Below the pieces are notes generated by a model, which saw nothing but the letters and a program-made list of their open reading frames with translations, was not told the origin of the DNA and did not search any database. Position numbers and translations under genes: made by a program. A DNA stretch of 64,000 nt from Clostridia bacterium (GTDB lineage Bacteria; Bacillota; Clostridia; Oscillospirales; Acutalibacteraceae). The first letter of the stretch is position 1. Each line of letters opens with the position of its first letter. Location: positions 38,468-102,467 of the forward strand of contig JAFURT010000001.1 of the NCBI GenBank assembly GCA_017471765.1. The letters run 5' to 3'. This document shows positions 1 to 9,042 of this stretch, in pieces.

Positions 1-1
1 T

Positions 2-241
2 ATTGCCAACTACGGCCTCATCAACGGCTCCTTCGACTATGACCTGTCGGATGGTGAGATTCGCTTCCGTCTGGTGTCCAGCTACCGGGAGAGCATTCTC
101 AGCGAGGCGCTGTTCAACTACATGGTGGTGGTATCTGCCGGTACCATCGATGACTACAACGACAAGTTCCTGATGGTCGCCAAAGGCATGATGTCTGTGG
201 AAGATTTCATCAAGTGGGAAAACGAGAAAAATAACGCCTAA
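2..241 (+). CDS. YbjN-like protein, C-terminal part
   Basis: The window opens inside a gene. The last 79 codons are read from position 2 to the TAA at 239-241. The visible part alternates strands and helices (…RFRLVSSYRESILSE…, …AGTIDDYNDKFLMVAKG…) in the way of the YbjN/type III chaperone-like fold, a family of small cytoplasmic proteins of unclear function. No catalytic residues can be named. A strong terminator follows within 10 bases, so this gene ends its own transcript and does not belong to the membrane TIR/RyR module downstream. The family call rests only on the C-terminal third and is tentative. Confidence 0.55.
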   Translation: MANYGLINGSFDYDLSDGEIRFRLVSSYRESILSEALFNYMVVVSAGTIDDYNDKFLMVAKGMMSVEDFIKWENEKNNA

Positions 242-250
242 AAACTGTAT

Positions 251-297
251 GCACAAAGCGTGCCTTCTGGCGAGGGCACGCTTTGTGCGCTCTTTTT
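251..297 (+). terminator. Rho-independent terminator after the YbjN-like gene
   Basis: A 14-bp perfect stem (GCACAAAGCGTGCC pairing with its complement) with a 9-base loop, followed by a T-rich tract, ends the first gene. It isolates the following operon. Confidence 0.9.
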
Positions 298-331
298 CGA
301 TTAAAACAGAGGATTTTGGAGGATGTGCGGT

Positions 332-2185
332 ATGTGGATTAGGTGCTTTTTCGGGGCTCTGCTGGTGCTGGTGCTGGCTGTTTGCCTGGCGATTTTCGGC
401 AACCGGTTCAACCGGCGCTGGGAACGGGTATTCGACCCGTTGCGCACCCTGTTGCTTGGCGTGATTTTGTCGGCGGTGATTTTATTTATTCCGCTGTATA
501 CAGAGGAATTTAACGGAAGCGGTTGCGGCCCGTTGGAAACCTTCTTAATCTCCGTTCACAATACCATCCGTCTGTTTGTGGTGGACGGTGATTTCGATTT
601 TGTGGTCAAGCACCTGCGTTTTGACGAAAACGAATGGCTGTACAACGCCTATTCTATCCTGTTTTCGTTGCTGTTCGTGCTGGCACCCATGCTGACTGCC
701 GGTTTTGTGCTGACCTTTTTTAAGAATTTTTCTGCCTATTTGCAGTATTTACGCAACCTGTTTGCGGATGCGTACATCTTTTCTGAACTGAACGAGAAAT
801 CTCTTGCATTGGCTGAAAGCCTGCATGAACATACAAAAAAGAAGAAAAAAGCACCGGTGGAAGAGGCTGAGGCAGGGGACGAAAAAAAGTCCAAAAAGCG
901 GATGCTGGTGTTTACGGATGTGTTTGATAGTGGGGAAGAGCGAAGCTATGAGCTGTTAACCAAAGCGAAGGCATTGGGGGCGGTGTGCTTTAAGCGGGAC
1001 ATCACCGCACGCTTCTTCCGGCTGCACTGGAAAAACAGCAAGCTCTGTTTTTTCACCATTGGTGAGGATTTTACCGAGAACACGCGGCAGGCTTTAACGC
1101 TGTTTGCCAACTACCGGAACCGGAAAAATGCGGAGCTGTTTGTGTCCTCTACTCAGATAGAAACCGAGCTGTTGCTGGCGAATGCCTGCTTTGGCAAAAA
1201 GGACGATAAGAATCCGCCTGAGATGCTGGTGCGCCGTATCCATGAGGTGCGCTCGCTGGTTGGCCGTACGCTGTATCAGACCGGCTACCAGGCACTGTTT
1301 GCCTCGGCGGCAGAGGGTGAAGGAGGCGACAAGCGCATTACCGCTGTTGTGGTGGGTATGGGAAGCCACGGCATGGAGATGACCAAAGCTCTGGCCTGGT
1401 ATGGGCAGATGGATGGCTACAGCCTGGAAGTTCACGCTTTTGACCGCACGGCGGCCAGTGAGCGGTTCAGCCTGGCCTGCCCGGAGCTGGTGGGTCCCTT
1501 CCATTATGACCCAGAAACGACCCCCGGTACGGAGGATGCGTACAACATCACGGTGCACGATGGGCTGGATGTGGATAGCAAGGCCTTCTTTGATGCGGTG
1601 ATGGCGCTGCCGCCTGCCACCTACGTGTTTGTGTCTTTGGGCAATGATGAGCTGAATATTGCTACCGCTGTGCAGTTGCGGGAGTGGTATGAGCGTGCCG
1701 GGCACCATCCGTATATTCACGCTATCGTCTACAACACCGATAAAAAAGAGGCGCTGGAGGGGATTACCAACTACAAAGGGCAGGCGTATGATATCCACTT
1801 TATCGGGGATATGCGTACCACGTATTCCGAGGATACATTGCTGAACAACCAGTTGGAGAACAAGGCTCTTGCTCGCCACAAAAAGTGGGGCGAGGAGAGC
1901 GAATTCTGGCAGTATAACTACAATTATCAGTCTTCCATTGCTTCGGCCATCCACTACGAGGCGAAAAAGGCCTGCGGTATTCCCGGTATCGAAAAAGCAT
2001 CGACTGACCGGACACCGGAGGAGAGAGAGGCTATCCGGCGGCTGGAGCATCGCCGCTGGAACGCCTATATGCGTTCCGAGGGCTATTGCTATGGCCCGCA
2101 GCGAAACGACCTGGCCAAGCTACACCCATGTTTGGTGCCTTTCGAGGCGCTGACACCGAAGCAGCAGGCGTTGGATGATGATTAA
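332..2185 (+). CDS. Membrane protein with Rossmann/TrkA-N-like region and C-terminal RyR domain
   Basis: A protein of about 617 residues. Three hydrophobic segments lie at roughly residues 5-25, 35-58 and 108-135, followed by a Lys-rich cytoplasmic linker (about 165-190). A Rossmann-like region contains a nucleotide-binding type glycine motif (VVVGMGSHGMEM, around residue 335-345). Near the C-terminus the signature RRLEHRRWNAYMRSEGY (about 568-585) is that of the RyR domain, which in bacteria is found as a suspected ligand-binding module. The ATG at 332 is preferred over 323 because GGAGG lies 9 bases upstream of 332 and touches 323. It is followed 22 bases on by a CASTOR-like channel and then a TIR protein, all on the same strand, which suggests one operon for nucleotide-dependent membrane signalling. 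Substrate and ligand are unknown. Confidence 0.75.
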   Translation: MWIRCFFGALLVLVLAVCLAIFGNRFNRRWERVFDPLRTLLLGVILSAVILFIPLYTEEFNGSGCGPLETFLISVHNTIRLFVVDGDFDFVVKHLRFDENEWLYNAYSILFSLLFVLAPMLTAGFVLTFFKNFSAYLQYLRNLFADAYIFSELNEKSLALAESLHEHTKKKKKAPVEEAEAGDEKKSKKRMLVFTDVFDSGEERSYELLTKAKALGAVCFKRDITARFFRLHWKNSKLCFFTIGEDFTENTRQALTLFANYRNRKNAELFVSSTQIETELLLANACFGKKDDKNPPEMLVRRIHEVRSLVGRTLYQTGYQALFASAAEGEGGDKRITAVVVGMGSHGMEMTKALAWYGQMDGYSLEVHAFDRTAASERFSLACPELVGPFHYDPETTPGTEDAYNITVHDGLDVDSKAFFDAVMALPPATYVFVSLGNDELNIATAVQLREWYERAGHHPYIHAIVYNTDKKEALEGITNYKGQAYDIHFIGDMRTTYSEDTLLNNQLENKALARHKKWGEESEFWQYNYNYQSSIASAIHYEAKKACGIPGIEKASTDRTPEEREAIRRLEHRRWNAYMRSEGYCYGPQRNDLAKLHPCLVPFEALTPKQQALDDD

Positions 2186-2207
2186 TAGGAAGCAAGGATG
2201 ATTAGAA

Positions 2208-4319
2208 ATGAAAAAGATACGAGAATGGTTAAATATACAGCTTGTTAAAAATCCCGGCCAAATGGTGCTGAGCGCCATATTGTTGTTTAATATACTCTTC
2301 TTTTTGGTGTCCGCAGTCATCATCAGCAGTCTTTCTTTAGCCGGAACGGAGCATATGAGCTTTATGGAGGCTACTTTCTGTACGATTACGATGATCTTAG
2401 ATGCGGGCTGTATCCAGTTTGTCGTAGAAGATATTGGTACTGCCGGTGTTGCAACCGTCATTATATGCCTGGCTATCGTTCTGGTGGGAATGATCTCTTT
2501 CACAGGCGCTGTTATCGGTTATATCACCAATTATATTGCCAGTTTTATTGACCATGCCAATGCCGGCGCTCGGCAACTAAAGATTTATGACCATGCGGTT
2601 ATTCTTAACTGGAACAGCCGTGCTTCAGAGATTGTCAATGATCTGTTGTATGCGCCGACAAAGCAACGCGTGGTTGTGTTGGTAGGCGGTCGCCGTGATG
2701 AGATCGAAAAGGAGATCAACGAGCGTCTGGCAGATACAATTGCCCGTGAGAATAGGGAGGTGGCCAAGCAGGCAGCAGCGATTGGCGGCATACGTGGGTT
2801 GCTGTATGCGTACATGCACGCATTTCGACGGAATGTGACGGTTATTGTTCGTGAGGGAGATGTGTTCTCCTCTAAGCAGTTGCATGATATTTCATTGGAA
2901 CAGGCTCGAATGGTCATTGTCCTTGGAAACGACATTAACAATACACTCTGTAAGTTTGAACACAAAGAACTGACCGAACAAAAGATGCGCGGTAATGCAC
3001 AGACAATCAAGACACTTATGCAGGTCGCTGATATTACGGCTGCGGCATATTCCGCTGACAAGCAGAAGATCATTGTGGAAATCACCGATGATTGGACAGC
3101 TGAACTGGTGGACAAGATTATCGCCTATAAACAGGTAGAGGGGAAATGTAATATCGTTCCCGTTCGTGTCAATCAGGTGCTGGGGCATATTTTGTCTCAA
3201 TTCTCTTTGATGCCGGAGTTGAATTTGGCCTATCGCGAGTTGTTTTCTAACAAAGGTGCGGCATTCTTTGCTGAAGAACAGCCTGCTGAAGAGGAAATCA
3301 ACTATTTACGCCAGTACCTGGCCACGCATACGTGTGCTTTGCCTCTTACCTTTATGGAAAGCCATAATCAGTCCTATGCCTACTATGCTGCCGTTAGCCA
3401 GCGTGATGTCAGCCGGAAAGGGGAACCAAAGGTAGCGCCTTATTCCGTAAACCTTAATGCTGATTACTGGATCGAGAGAAAAAACATCATTCTGTTGGGG
3501 CATAACAGTCGTTGCGAAGAGATTATGAAGGGCTTTGAGGCCTTCCGCAAGGAGTGGGGCTATAAGGATCGGGATGAGGAAATTGTCCGGGTGCTGGTGA
3601 TTGATGATGAGAAGCATCTGGAGAAAATGAATTATTATCGCCAGTACCCCTTTGTTGTTGGCATACAGGCGGCACAGGTGTATGACCGTGAGGTCATTTA
3701 TAAAGCTATCCGGGAGTTCGTAGATGCCAATGAAGAGGATACCAGTGTACTGATCCTGTCGGATGACAGTGCTTTGAATGAGAATATCGACGCTGACGCC
3801 CTGGCGAATCTGATTTATGTGCAGGATATTATTCAGGCTAAAAAGGAAGAAGATCCTTCCTTTGATGAAGAAAGCATCGATGTTGTAGTGGAAATCATTA
3901 ATCCCAAGCACCACGATATTGTCAATAGTTACAGCGTAAATAATGTGGTTATCAGTAACCGGTATATCAGTAAAATGATTACCCAGATTGGCGAGAAGGA
4001 TGCTCTGTTTGATTTCTATTCGGATATTCTTACTTATGACATGGGGGATGGGGATACATACGAGAGCAAGGAAGTATATGTGAAAAAGGTCAGCCGCTTG
4101 TTCACAGACGTTCCGGCTCCCTGTACGGCAGAACAGCTGGTTCGTGCTGTGTTTGAAGCATCAGTTGATGCTTCTTTGCCTAAGGAGAGGCGCAATCCCA
4201 CCATCGTTCTGGGATATGTAAAGCCAGGCGGACACATGGTGTTATTTGGCGGTGAACAGGCGGATATTCCGGTGACGCTGGATTCCCGTGATAAACTGAT
4301 TGTATTTAGTAATCATTAA
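2208..4319 (+). CDS. CASTOR/POLLUX-like ion channel with two RCK regions
   Basis: 703 residues. Two N-terminal transmembrane helices (about 17-42 and 80-112) flank a short pore-like segment (FMEATFCTITMILDAGC). The first RCK-type domain begins with HAVILNWNSRASEIV near residue 128, the characteristic opening of CASTOR/POLLUX/DMI1 channels. A second starts with NIILLGHNSRCEEIM near 427. This two-RCK layout is that of the plant symbiosis channels and their bacterial relatives, which pass monovalent or divalent cations and are gated by ligands or ions. It lies between the RyR protein (22-base gap) and the TIR-LRR gene (22 bases from stop to chosen start). Ion selectivity cannot be read from the pore sequence. 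Confidence 0.8.
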   Translation: MKKIREWLNIQLVKNPGQMVLSAILLFNILFFLVSAVIISSLSLAGTEHMSFMEATFCTITMILDAGCIQFVVEDIGTAGVATVIICLAIVLVGMISFTGAVIGYITNYIASFIDHANAGARQLKIYDHAVILNWNSRASEIVNDLLYAPTKQRVVVLVGGRRDEIEKEINERLADTIARENREVAKQAAAIGGIRGLLYAYMHAFRRNVTVIVREGDVFSSKQLHDISLEQARMVIVLGNDINNTLCKFEHKELTEQKMRGNAQTIKTLMQVADITAAAYSADKQKIIVEITDDWTAELVDKIIAYKQVEGKCNIVPVRVNQVLGHILSQFSLMPELNLAYRELFSNKGAAFFAEEQPAEEEINYLRQYLATHTCALPLTFMESHNQSYAYYAAVSQRDVSRKGEPKVAPYSVNLNADYWIERKNIILLGHNSRCEEIMKGFEAFRKEWGYKDRDEEIVRVLVIDDEKHLEKMNYYRQYPFVVGIQAAQVYDREVIYKAIREFVDANEEDTSVLILSDDSALNENIDADALANLIYVQDIIQAKKEEDPSFDEESIDVVVEIINPKHHDIVNSYSVNNVVISNRYISKMITQIGEKDALFDFYSDILTYDMGDGDTYESKEVYVKKVSRLFTDVPAPCTAEQLVRAVFEASVDASLPKERRNPTIVLGYVKPGGHMVLFGGEQADIPVTLDSRDKLIVFSNH

Positions 4320-4341
4320 AGCGCGGAAGGTTGACGTGAAG

Positions 4342-6267
4342 ATGAAAGAGGTTTTTATCAGCTATAAAACAGAAGAGTTTGATGAGGCCAACTGGGTGCG
4401 GTCTACGCTGGAGCACAACGGTATATCCTGCTGGATGGCGCCGATGAGCATACCCGGTGGCTCCAGCTATGCGGTGGAGATTCCTCAGGCAATCAAAGGG
4501 TGCAAGGTGTTTGTGCTCATTTTGTCCGAGAAATCACAGAGCTCCAAGTGGGTTCCCCGTGAACTGGATCAGGCCATTAACGAGGGTAAGATCATCATGC
4601 CCTTTATGCTGGAAAACTGTGCTCTCAAGGACGATTTTAACTTCTATCTGACTAATGTACAGCGGTACAATGCCTACGAGAGCAAGGCAGCTACGATGGA
4701 AAAGATGATTTTGGAGATCAAGGCGGTGCTGGGGCAGAAGCCGCTTGTGTCCACCCCGGCTGAAGAAGAACCGGAAACCCCGGCGGCAGGGGAGAAGCCC
4801 AAACCGGAACCGCCTAAACCGGAGGAGCCCAAGCCGGAATCGCCCAAGCCGGAGCTTCCCGGACCGGAAGTGCCGAAACCGCCGGTGGGACCGCCAACGC
4901 CGCCGAAGGCGCAAGCACCCAAGGCGAAATCCCGTCCGGCAGCCAAGTCCTCTGCTCCCAGGCAGAAGAAAAAGCTGTTGCTGTTTGTTGCCATCGGTGT
5001 AGTGACGGCTCTGGTAGTAGGAATACTGCTGTCGGTCATTACCTCCTCGGCTAACACCATTGTGATTGCCGGTGAGACGTTCAAAAAGAGTGATTATTCG
5101 GTTGTTCTGGAGGATAAGACCCTTACGCAGAATGACATTTTGCAGTTTGAAAAGTTTGATGACCTCAATACTATTTCCTTGACCGGATGTGCACTGCAGG
5201 GAAGCCTACGCGCCATGGGACAACACAATCTGACCACTCTGGTATTGGCTCGCTGTGGGGTTACCCAGGAGCAACTGAAAACCCTGGAGCTGTCTGATGA
5301 GGTGTTTCGGCTGGATCTGTCCGGTAACCAGGAGATTACCGACCTGGCCCCGCTGAATTTGGCCAACAAGAACTACCTGTATGAGCTACATATCAGCGAC
5401 ACGGGCGTGACGGATATTACCCCGGTAGGGACATTGCCGAAATTAGAGAAGCTGTATGTTAACCGTCTGGGGTTGCTCAATCTAGAAGGGCTGGAAAACT
5501 GCATTTATCTGCAGGAACTGCACGCCGTGGGTAACGCTCTTACCACGCTTGAGGGGCTGGAGAACACCTCTAAACTGGCCCGGGTGTACCTCAACGATAA
5601 CCAACTGACGGATATTACGCCTTTGGCCAGATCGGCAGAAACACTGACGGTGTTACAGGTGAATAACAATGCTCTGGCCTCGCTAGATGTGCTGAAGGCG
5701 TGCACGGCACTCAAATACCTGTCTGCCGACAAAAACAAGCTGACCGGCATTGAGGAATTGCCTCGCAAATCGCTGTCCGGCCTGTCGGTGGCGGACAATC
5801 AGCTCACGGCTATTGAAAAACCGTGGGGCTTGGTGGGCGACAGTGTGTATATGGATGTGTCCGGCAACCGGATCACCGAAAGGGTAGTCGTTACCGGGGA
5901 TAAGGGCCGTATTCAACTGGATATGAGCGATAATCCCCTGGTGGATTATGCATATGCCACTGACCACTATTACTCGAACCTGTTTATGCATGGTCTGCCG
6001 GCAGAGGATGACCCTGCCCACCATCTTGAAATCTTGATGGAGACCATTGAGGGAAGTCGGTTGGTAATTGACTATGGTGAAGGAATGGAAAAGGCGAATC
6101 TGGCTGAAAACGACAAATTCAACGAAGTTTATGTGGTGGATTGTCCGCTGTCTGCCCAGGTAGCTATGCAGGAGCTGCTGGGCTCCTACCGGGTACAGTT
6201 TGTGTCTGCGGATGAGGCGGCTGAGCTGGCCATGTCCCTGCCCTATGAGATGCAGTATGATGAGTAA
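4342..6267 (+). CDS. Membrane TIR-domain leucine-rich-repeat protein
   Basis: About 641 residues. An N-terminal TIR domain (residues 1-120) opens with KEVFISYKTEEFDEANWV. It keeps a glutamate (E74, in WVPRELDQAI) at the position of the catalytic Glu of NAD-cleaving TIRs. A Pro/Glu/Lys-rich spacer (about 139-196) leads to a single transmembrane helix (about 211-235), then a leucine-rich-repeat region (about 255-520) with repeating LxxLxLxxN units. The topology suggests a cytoplasmic TIR and an outside LRR sensor, the reverse order of Toll-like receptors. The ATG at 4342 is chosen because homology starts there; in-frame codons back to 4300 overlap the channel gene. It is the third gene of the RyR/channel/TIR set. 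NADase activity is inferred. Confidence 0.85.
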   Translation: MKEVFISYKTEEFDEANWVRSTLEHNGISCWMAPMSIPGGSSYAVEIPQAIKGCKVFVLILSEKSQSSKWVPRELDQAINEGKIIMPFMLENCALKDDFNFYLTNVQRYNAYESKAATMEKMILEIKAVLGQKPLVSTPAEEEPETPAAGEKPKPEPPKPEEPKPESPKPELPGPEVPKPPVGPPTPPKAQAPKAKSRPAAKSSAPRQKKKLLLFVAIGVVTALVVGILLSVITSSANTIVIAGETFKKSDYSVVLEDKTLTQNDILQFEKFDDLNTISLTGCALQGSLRAMGQHNLTTLVLARCGVTQEQLKTLELSDEVFRLDLSGNQEITDLAPLNLANKNYLYELHISDTGVTDITPVGTLPKLEKLYVNRLGLLNLEGLENCIYLQELHAVGNALTTLEGLENTSKLARVYLNDNQLTDITPLARSAETLTVLQVNNNALASLDVLKACTALKYLSADKNKLTGIEELPRKSLSGLSVADNQLTAIEKPWGLVGDSVYMDVSGNRITERVVVTGDKGRIQLDMSDNPLVDYAYATDHYYSNLFMHGLPAEDDPAHHLEILMETIEGSRLVIDYGEGMEKANLAENDKFNEVYVVDCPLSAQVAMQELLGSYRVQFVSADEAAELAMSLPYEMQYDE

Positions 6268-6277
6268 GGAGTAGACT

Positions 6278-6682
6278 ATGCACCTGATCGTGTGTTTGGA
6301 TAAAAGGGACGGCATGCTGTTCAATCGCCGTCGGCAGAGCAGTGACCGCTTGCTTCGGCAACGGCTGCTGGCCATGGTAGGGGACAGGAAACTGTGGATG
6401 AACAGCTATTCCGCTCGGCAGTTTGAGGAAGGCGCATCCATTACGGTGGAAGAGGCGTTTCTGGAACTGGCGGGGGAGGAAGATGTCTGCTTCGTGGAGA
6501 ACGTGGTGGTCACCCCCTATGCAGACCGGGTGAAAAGCATCACCGTCTACCGCTGGGATAAGGTGTATCCGGCGGATACAGTGTTCCCCTGGGAGGGGTT
6601 CTCCGGCTTCCGGTTGGAACAGGCCGTTGAGTTTGCCGGATATTCCCACCCAACGATAACAGAAGAGAGGTATTGCCGATGA
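6278..6682 (+). CDS. Conserved protein of unknown function (starts MHLIVCLDKRDGM)
   Basis: 134 residues, no signal peptide or membrane segment. The N-terminus (LIVCLDKRDGMLFNRRRQS) and the WMNSYSA segment resemble a small conserved clostridial family that I know only as uncharacterised. I cannot assign a function. It starts 10 bases after the TIR-LRR stop with an AAGGAG site and overlaps the next gene by ATGA, so it is translationally coupled to the secreted nuclease and may belong more to that gene than to the TIR module. Confidence 0.7.
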   Translation: MHLIVCLDKRDGMLFNRRRQSSDRLLRQRLLAMVGDRKLWMNSYSARQFEEGASITVEEAFLELAGEEDVCFVENVVVTPYADRVKSITVYRWDKVYPADTVFPWEGFSGFRLEQAVEFAGYSHPTITEERYCR

Positions 6683-7590
6683 AGATGCGGTATAAGCTGT
6701 TGGCGCTGTTGCTGGCGATACTGCTGTTGTGTAGTGGCTGTAAGCGTGCGCCGGCGCCGCCGGAGAGCAGTGAGGCCACCTCTGTGCCTACGAGCCAGGA
6801 GGAGGCGGTGCTCACCGTTGAGACCGTGCCGGCGTATAGTGGGGCGGCCTATGTGGCGCTGAAAGGAAATCAGCCGGATTTCACCGAGGCGGATATGACC
6901 ACGGTATCGTATGAATCCTACAGCGACCTGGATGCTTTGGGACGATGCGGCGTGACCATGGCCTGCGTGGGGCAGGATATTATGCCCACGGAGGACCGGG
7001 GCAGTATCGGCCAGGTGAAGCCTACCGGCTGGCACACAGTGAAATATGACTGCGTGGACGGGAAATATCTGTATAACCGTTGCCACCTGATCGGATACCA
7101 ACTCACCGGCGAAAATGCCAATGGGCGCAACCTCATTACCGGCACCCGGTATCTTAACATTGAGGGGATGCTCCCCTTTGAGGATATGGTGGCGGACTAT
7201 GTTAAGGAGACCGGCAATCATGTACTGTACCGGGTGACGCCTGTTTTTAAGGAAAACAACCTGTTGGCCAGCGGTGTGGTGATGGAGGGCTGGTCGGTGG
7301 AGGATGCCGGCGAGGGTGTCTGCTTCCATGTATATGCTTATAATGTGCAACCGGGTGTGCAGATCGATTATGCCACCGGCGACAGTGCGTTGGGAGAGGT
7401 TCCCACCACCACGGCGGCGCCGCAGGCGGACGCCCAAACCTATATTTTGAATACCAATTCAAAGAAGTTCCACCTGCCTACCTGCGGTTTGGCCGAGGAC
7501 ATCAAGGAGAGCAACCGAAGGACGGTGACCGAAAACCGGGAGGAACTAATTGACCAGGGGTATTCTCCCTGCAAATCTTGTAACCCATAA
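6679..7590 (+). CDS. Secreted lipoprotein DNA/RNA non-specific nuclease
   Basis: About 303 residues. A lipoprotein signal (hydrophobic stretch ending LLLCSGC) is followed by a Ser/Glu-rich linker. The nuclease domain (about 45-240) has the segment YNRCHLIGYQLTGENANGRNLITG, typical of the streptodornase-like DNA/RNA non-specific endonucleases, with the catalytic His in RCHL and the metal-holding Asn downstream (RNLITG). The C-terminal 50 residues (HLPTCG…YSPCKSCNP) form the Ada-type Cys-rich metal-binding module often attached to such nucleases. Start at 6679: GAGAGG lies 8 bases upstream and the ATG overlaps the preceding stop. It could serve nutrient scavenging or attack on extracellular DNA. 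A link to the upstream TIR genes is only positional. Confidence 0.85.
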   Translation: MKMRYKLLALLLAILLLCSGCKRAPAPPESSEATSVPTSQEEAVLTVETVPAYSGAAYVALKGNQPDFTEADMTTVSYESYSDLDALGRCGVTMACVGQDIMPTEDRGSIGQVKPTGWHTVKYDCVDGKYLYNRCHLIGYQLTGENANGRNLITGTRYLNIEGMLPFEDMVADYVKETGNHVLYRVTPVFKENNLLASGVVMEGWSVEDAGEGVCFHVYAYNVQPGVQIDYATGDSALGEVPTTTAAPQADAQTYILNTNSKKFHLPTCGLAEDIKESNRRTVTENREELIDQGYSPCKSCNP

Positions 7591-7637
7591 ATGCATAGAC
7601 TCGGTATATCAGCGATAGATGATTGTGGGGGAGAACG

Positions 7638-8996
7638 ATGGAGGTTCTGTCAAAAACGAATAATGGGATACTGCCCCGCGTGCTGTCTTGGTGTGGGTAT
7701 AGTGTGCTGTTCCTTCTGCTTACGCTGACAGTTAACGGGTATCTGGCTGTCCGAGAACTCCCCACGTTGCTGTGGATAGGAATCCCTGGCTTTTTAACGG
7801 CCAATTTGTTGCCGGGCTGGTGGGGTAAGGCGATGCCGTCCTTGCGTTTGCGTATTTGCCGTCATGGTGCTGCTTTGCTGTGTCTGTTCTTAGGGGCGAC
7901 GGTGGTGACGGTAGGCTTTCATGTATATTTGGCGTGGCATTTTCTGCCGGAGCGATGGACAGACCTGCTATTCAGTGTTCTGGTGGCTACCGCTCTGCTG
8001 GCTGTGACATTCTGGCACGGGATCGTGTGTATATATGCCACATCCGGGCAGATGCGACTTAAATACCGGATCATTGGCCTGTTGTGTGGCCTGCTTCCGG
8101 TGGTGAATATCGTTGCGTTGGGATGCATTTTGCATGTGGTGTTTACAGAATTGCGCGTAGAGGGGGAGAAGGAAGCTCTCAATCGCTACCGTGAGGCAGA
8201 ACGCATTTGCGCTACACGATATCCGATTTTACTTGTTCATGGGGTATTTTTCCGGGATAGCCGCTATTTCAACTATTGGGGGCGTATTCCGGAGCAACTT
8301 ATCCGTAACGGTGCCAAAGTATACTATGGCGAACAGCCCTCTGCCGCTTCGGTTGCGGAGTGTGGTGCTTATTTGGCCCGGCGTATCCGGCAAATCACCG
8401 AAGATACCGGATGTGGCAAGGTGCACATCATCGCCCATTCCAAGGGTGGGTTGGATTGTCGTTGGGCCCTCGCCTACGGTGGCGCAGCTCCGTATGTAGC
8501 TTCCCTAACGACGGTGAACACCCCTCACAGAGGCTGTTTGTTTGCGGATTATCTGCTGGAGAAAGCACCTGCCGATCTTCAGAGAAAGGTTGCGGCAGTC
8601 TACAATGGGGCGCTGACTCCGTTCGAAAAGAAGCCGGATTTTCTGGCGGCTGTTACCGATCTGACAGCGGCGGCTTGTGAGCAGTTTGACACCATGCCAT
8701 CTCCGCCAGACGTTGTGTGCCGCAGTATTGGCTCGGTGATCAAAAAAGCCACAGGGGGGCAGTTCCCACTGAATTATTCCTACCATTTGGTTAAATGGTT
8801 TGACGGCCCTAATGATGGGCTGGTAGGAGAAGGTGCTTTTTCCTGGGGGGATACGTATACATTGCTGACCGTTCCCGGCAAGCGGGGCATCTCTCACGGA
8901 GATATGATTGATCTTAACCGAGAGAATATTCCCGGCTTTGATGTGCGGGAGTTCTATGTACAGTTGGTGGCTGACCTGAAAAGCCGGGGAATGTAG
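7638..8996 (+). CDS. Membrane-anchored lipase-like alpha/beta hydrolase
   Basis: About 452 residues. Four or so hydrophobic helices fill the N-terminal third. The catalytic domain begins at YPILLVHGVFFRD (oxyanion-hole HG). The nucleophile elbow is HIIAHSKGG, a Ser in the form found in triacylglycerol lipases of this fold. FDGPNDGLV and ISHGDMI near the end supply a plausible catalytic Asp and His. It probably acts on lipids or esters at the outer face of the membrane. The start at 7638 follows a GGGGGAGA site; upstream in-frame codons are less well placed. It lies 47 bases after the nuclease with no terminator between them, so co-transcription is plausible. Confidence 0.75.
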   Translation: MEVLSKTNNGILPRVLSWCGYSVLFLLLTLTVNGYLAVRELPTLLWIGIPGFLTANLLPGWWGKAMPSLRLRICRHGAALLCLFLGATVVTVGFHVYLAWHFLPERWTDLLFSVLVATALLAVTFWHGIVCIYATSGQMRLKYRIIGLLCGLLPVVNIVALGCILHVVFTELRVEGEKEALNRYREAERICATRYPILLVHGVFFRDSRYFNYWGRIPEQLIRNGAKVYYGEQPSAASVAECGAYLARRIRQITEDTGCGKVHIIAHSKGGLDCRWALAYGGAAPYVASLTTVNTPHRGCLFADYLLEKAPADLQRKVAAVYNGALTPFEKKPDFLAAVTDLTAAACEQFDTMPSPPDVVCRSIGSVIKKATGGQFPLNYSYHLVKWFDGPNDGLVGEGAFSWGDTYTLLTVPGKRGISHGDMIDLNRENIPGFDVREFYVQLVADLKSRGM

Positions 8997-9042
8997 CCCA
9001 GATGTGACTATATCTATCAAAAGGCTATCGGAGGATAAGAAA

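Noticed and set aside
1094-2050. 318-codon open frame on the minus strand
   Set aside because: It is the antisense shadow of the RyR gene; its protein lacks plausible domains and no ribosome site precedes it.
4760-4930. Repetitive Pro/Glu/Lys codons resembling a tandem DNA repeat
   Set aside because: It is the low-complexity linker of the TIR-LRR protein; codons vary, so this is protein-level, not a DNA repeat array.
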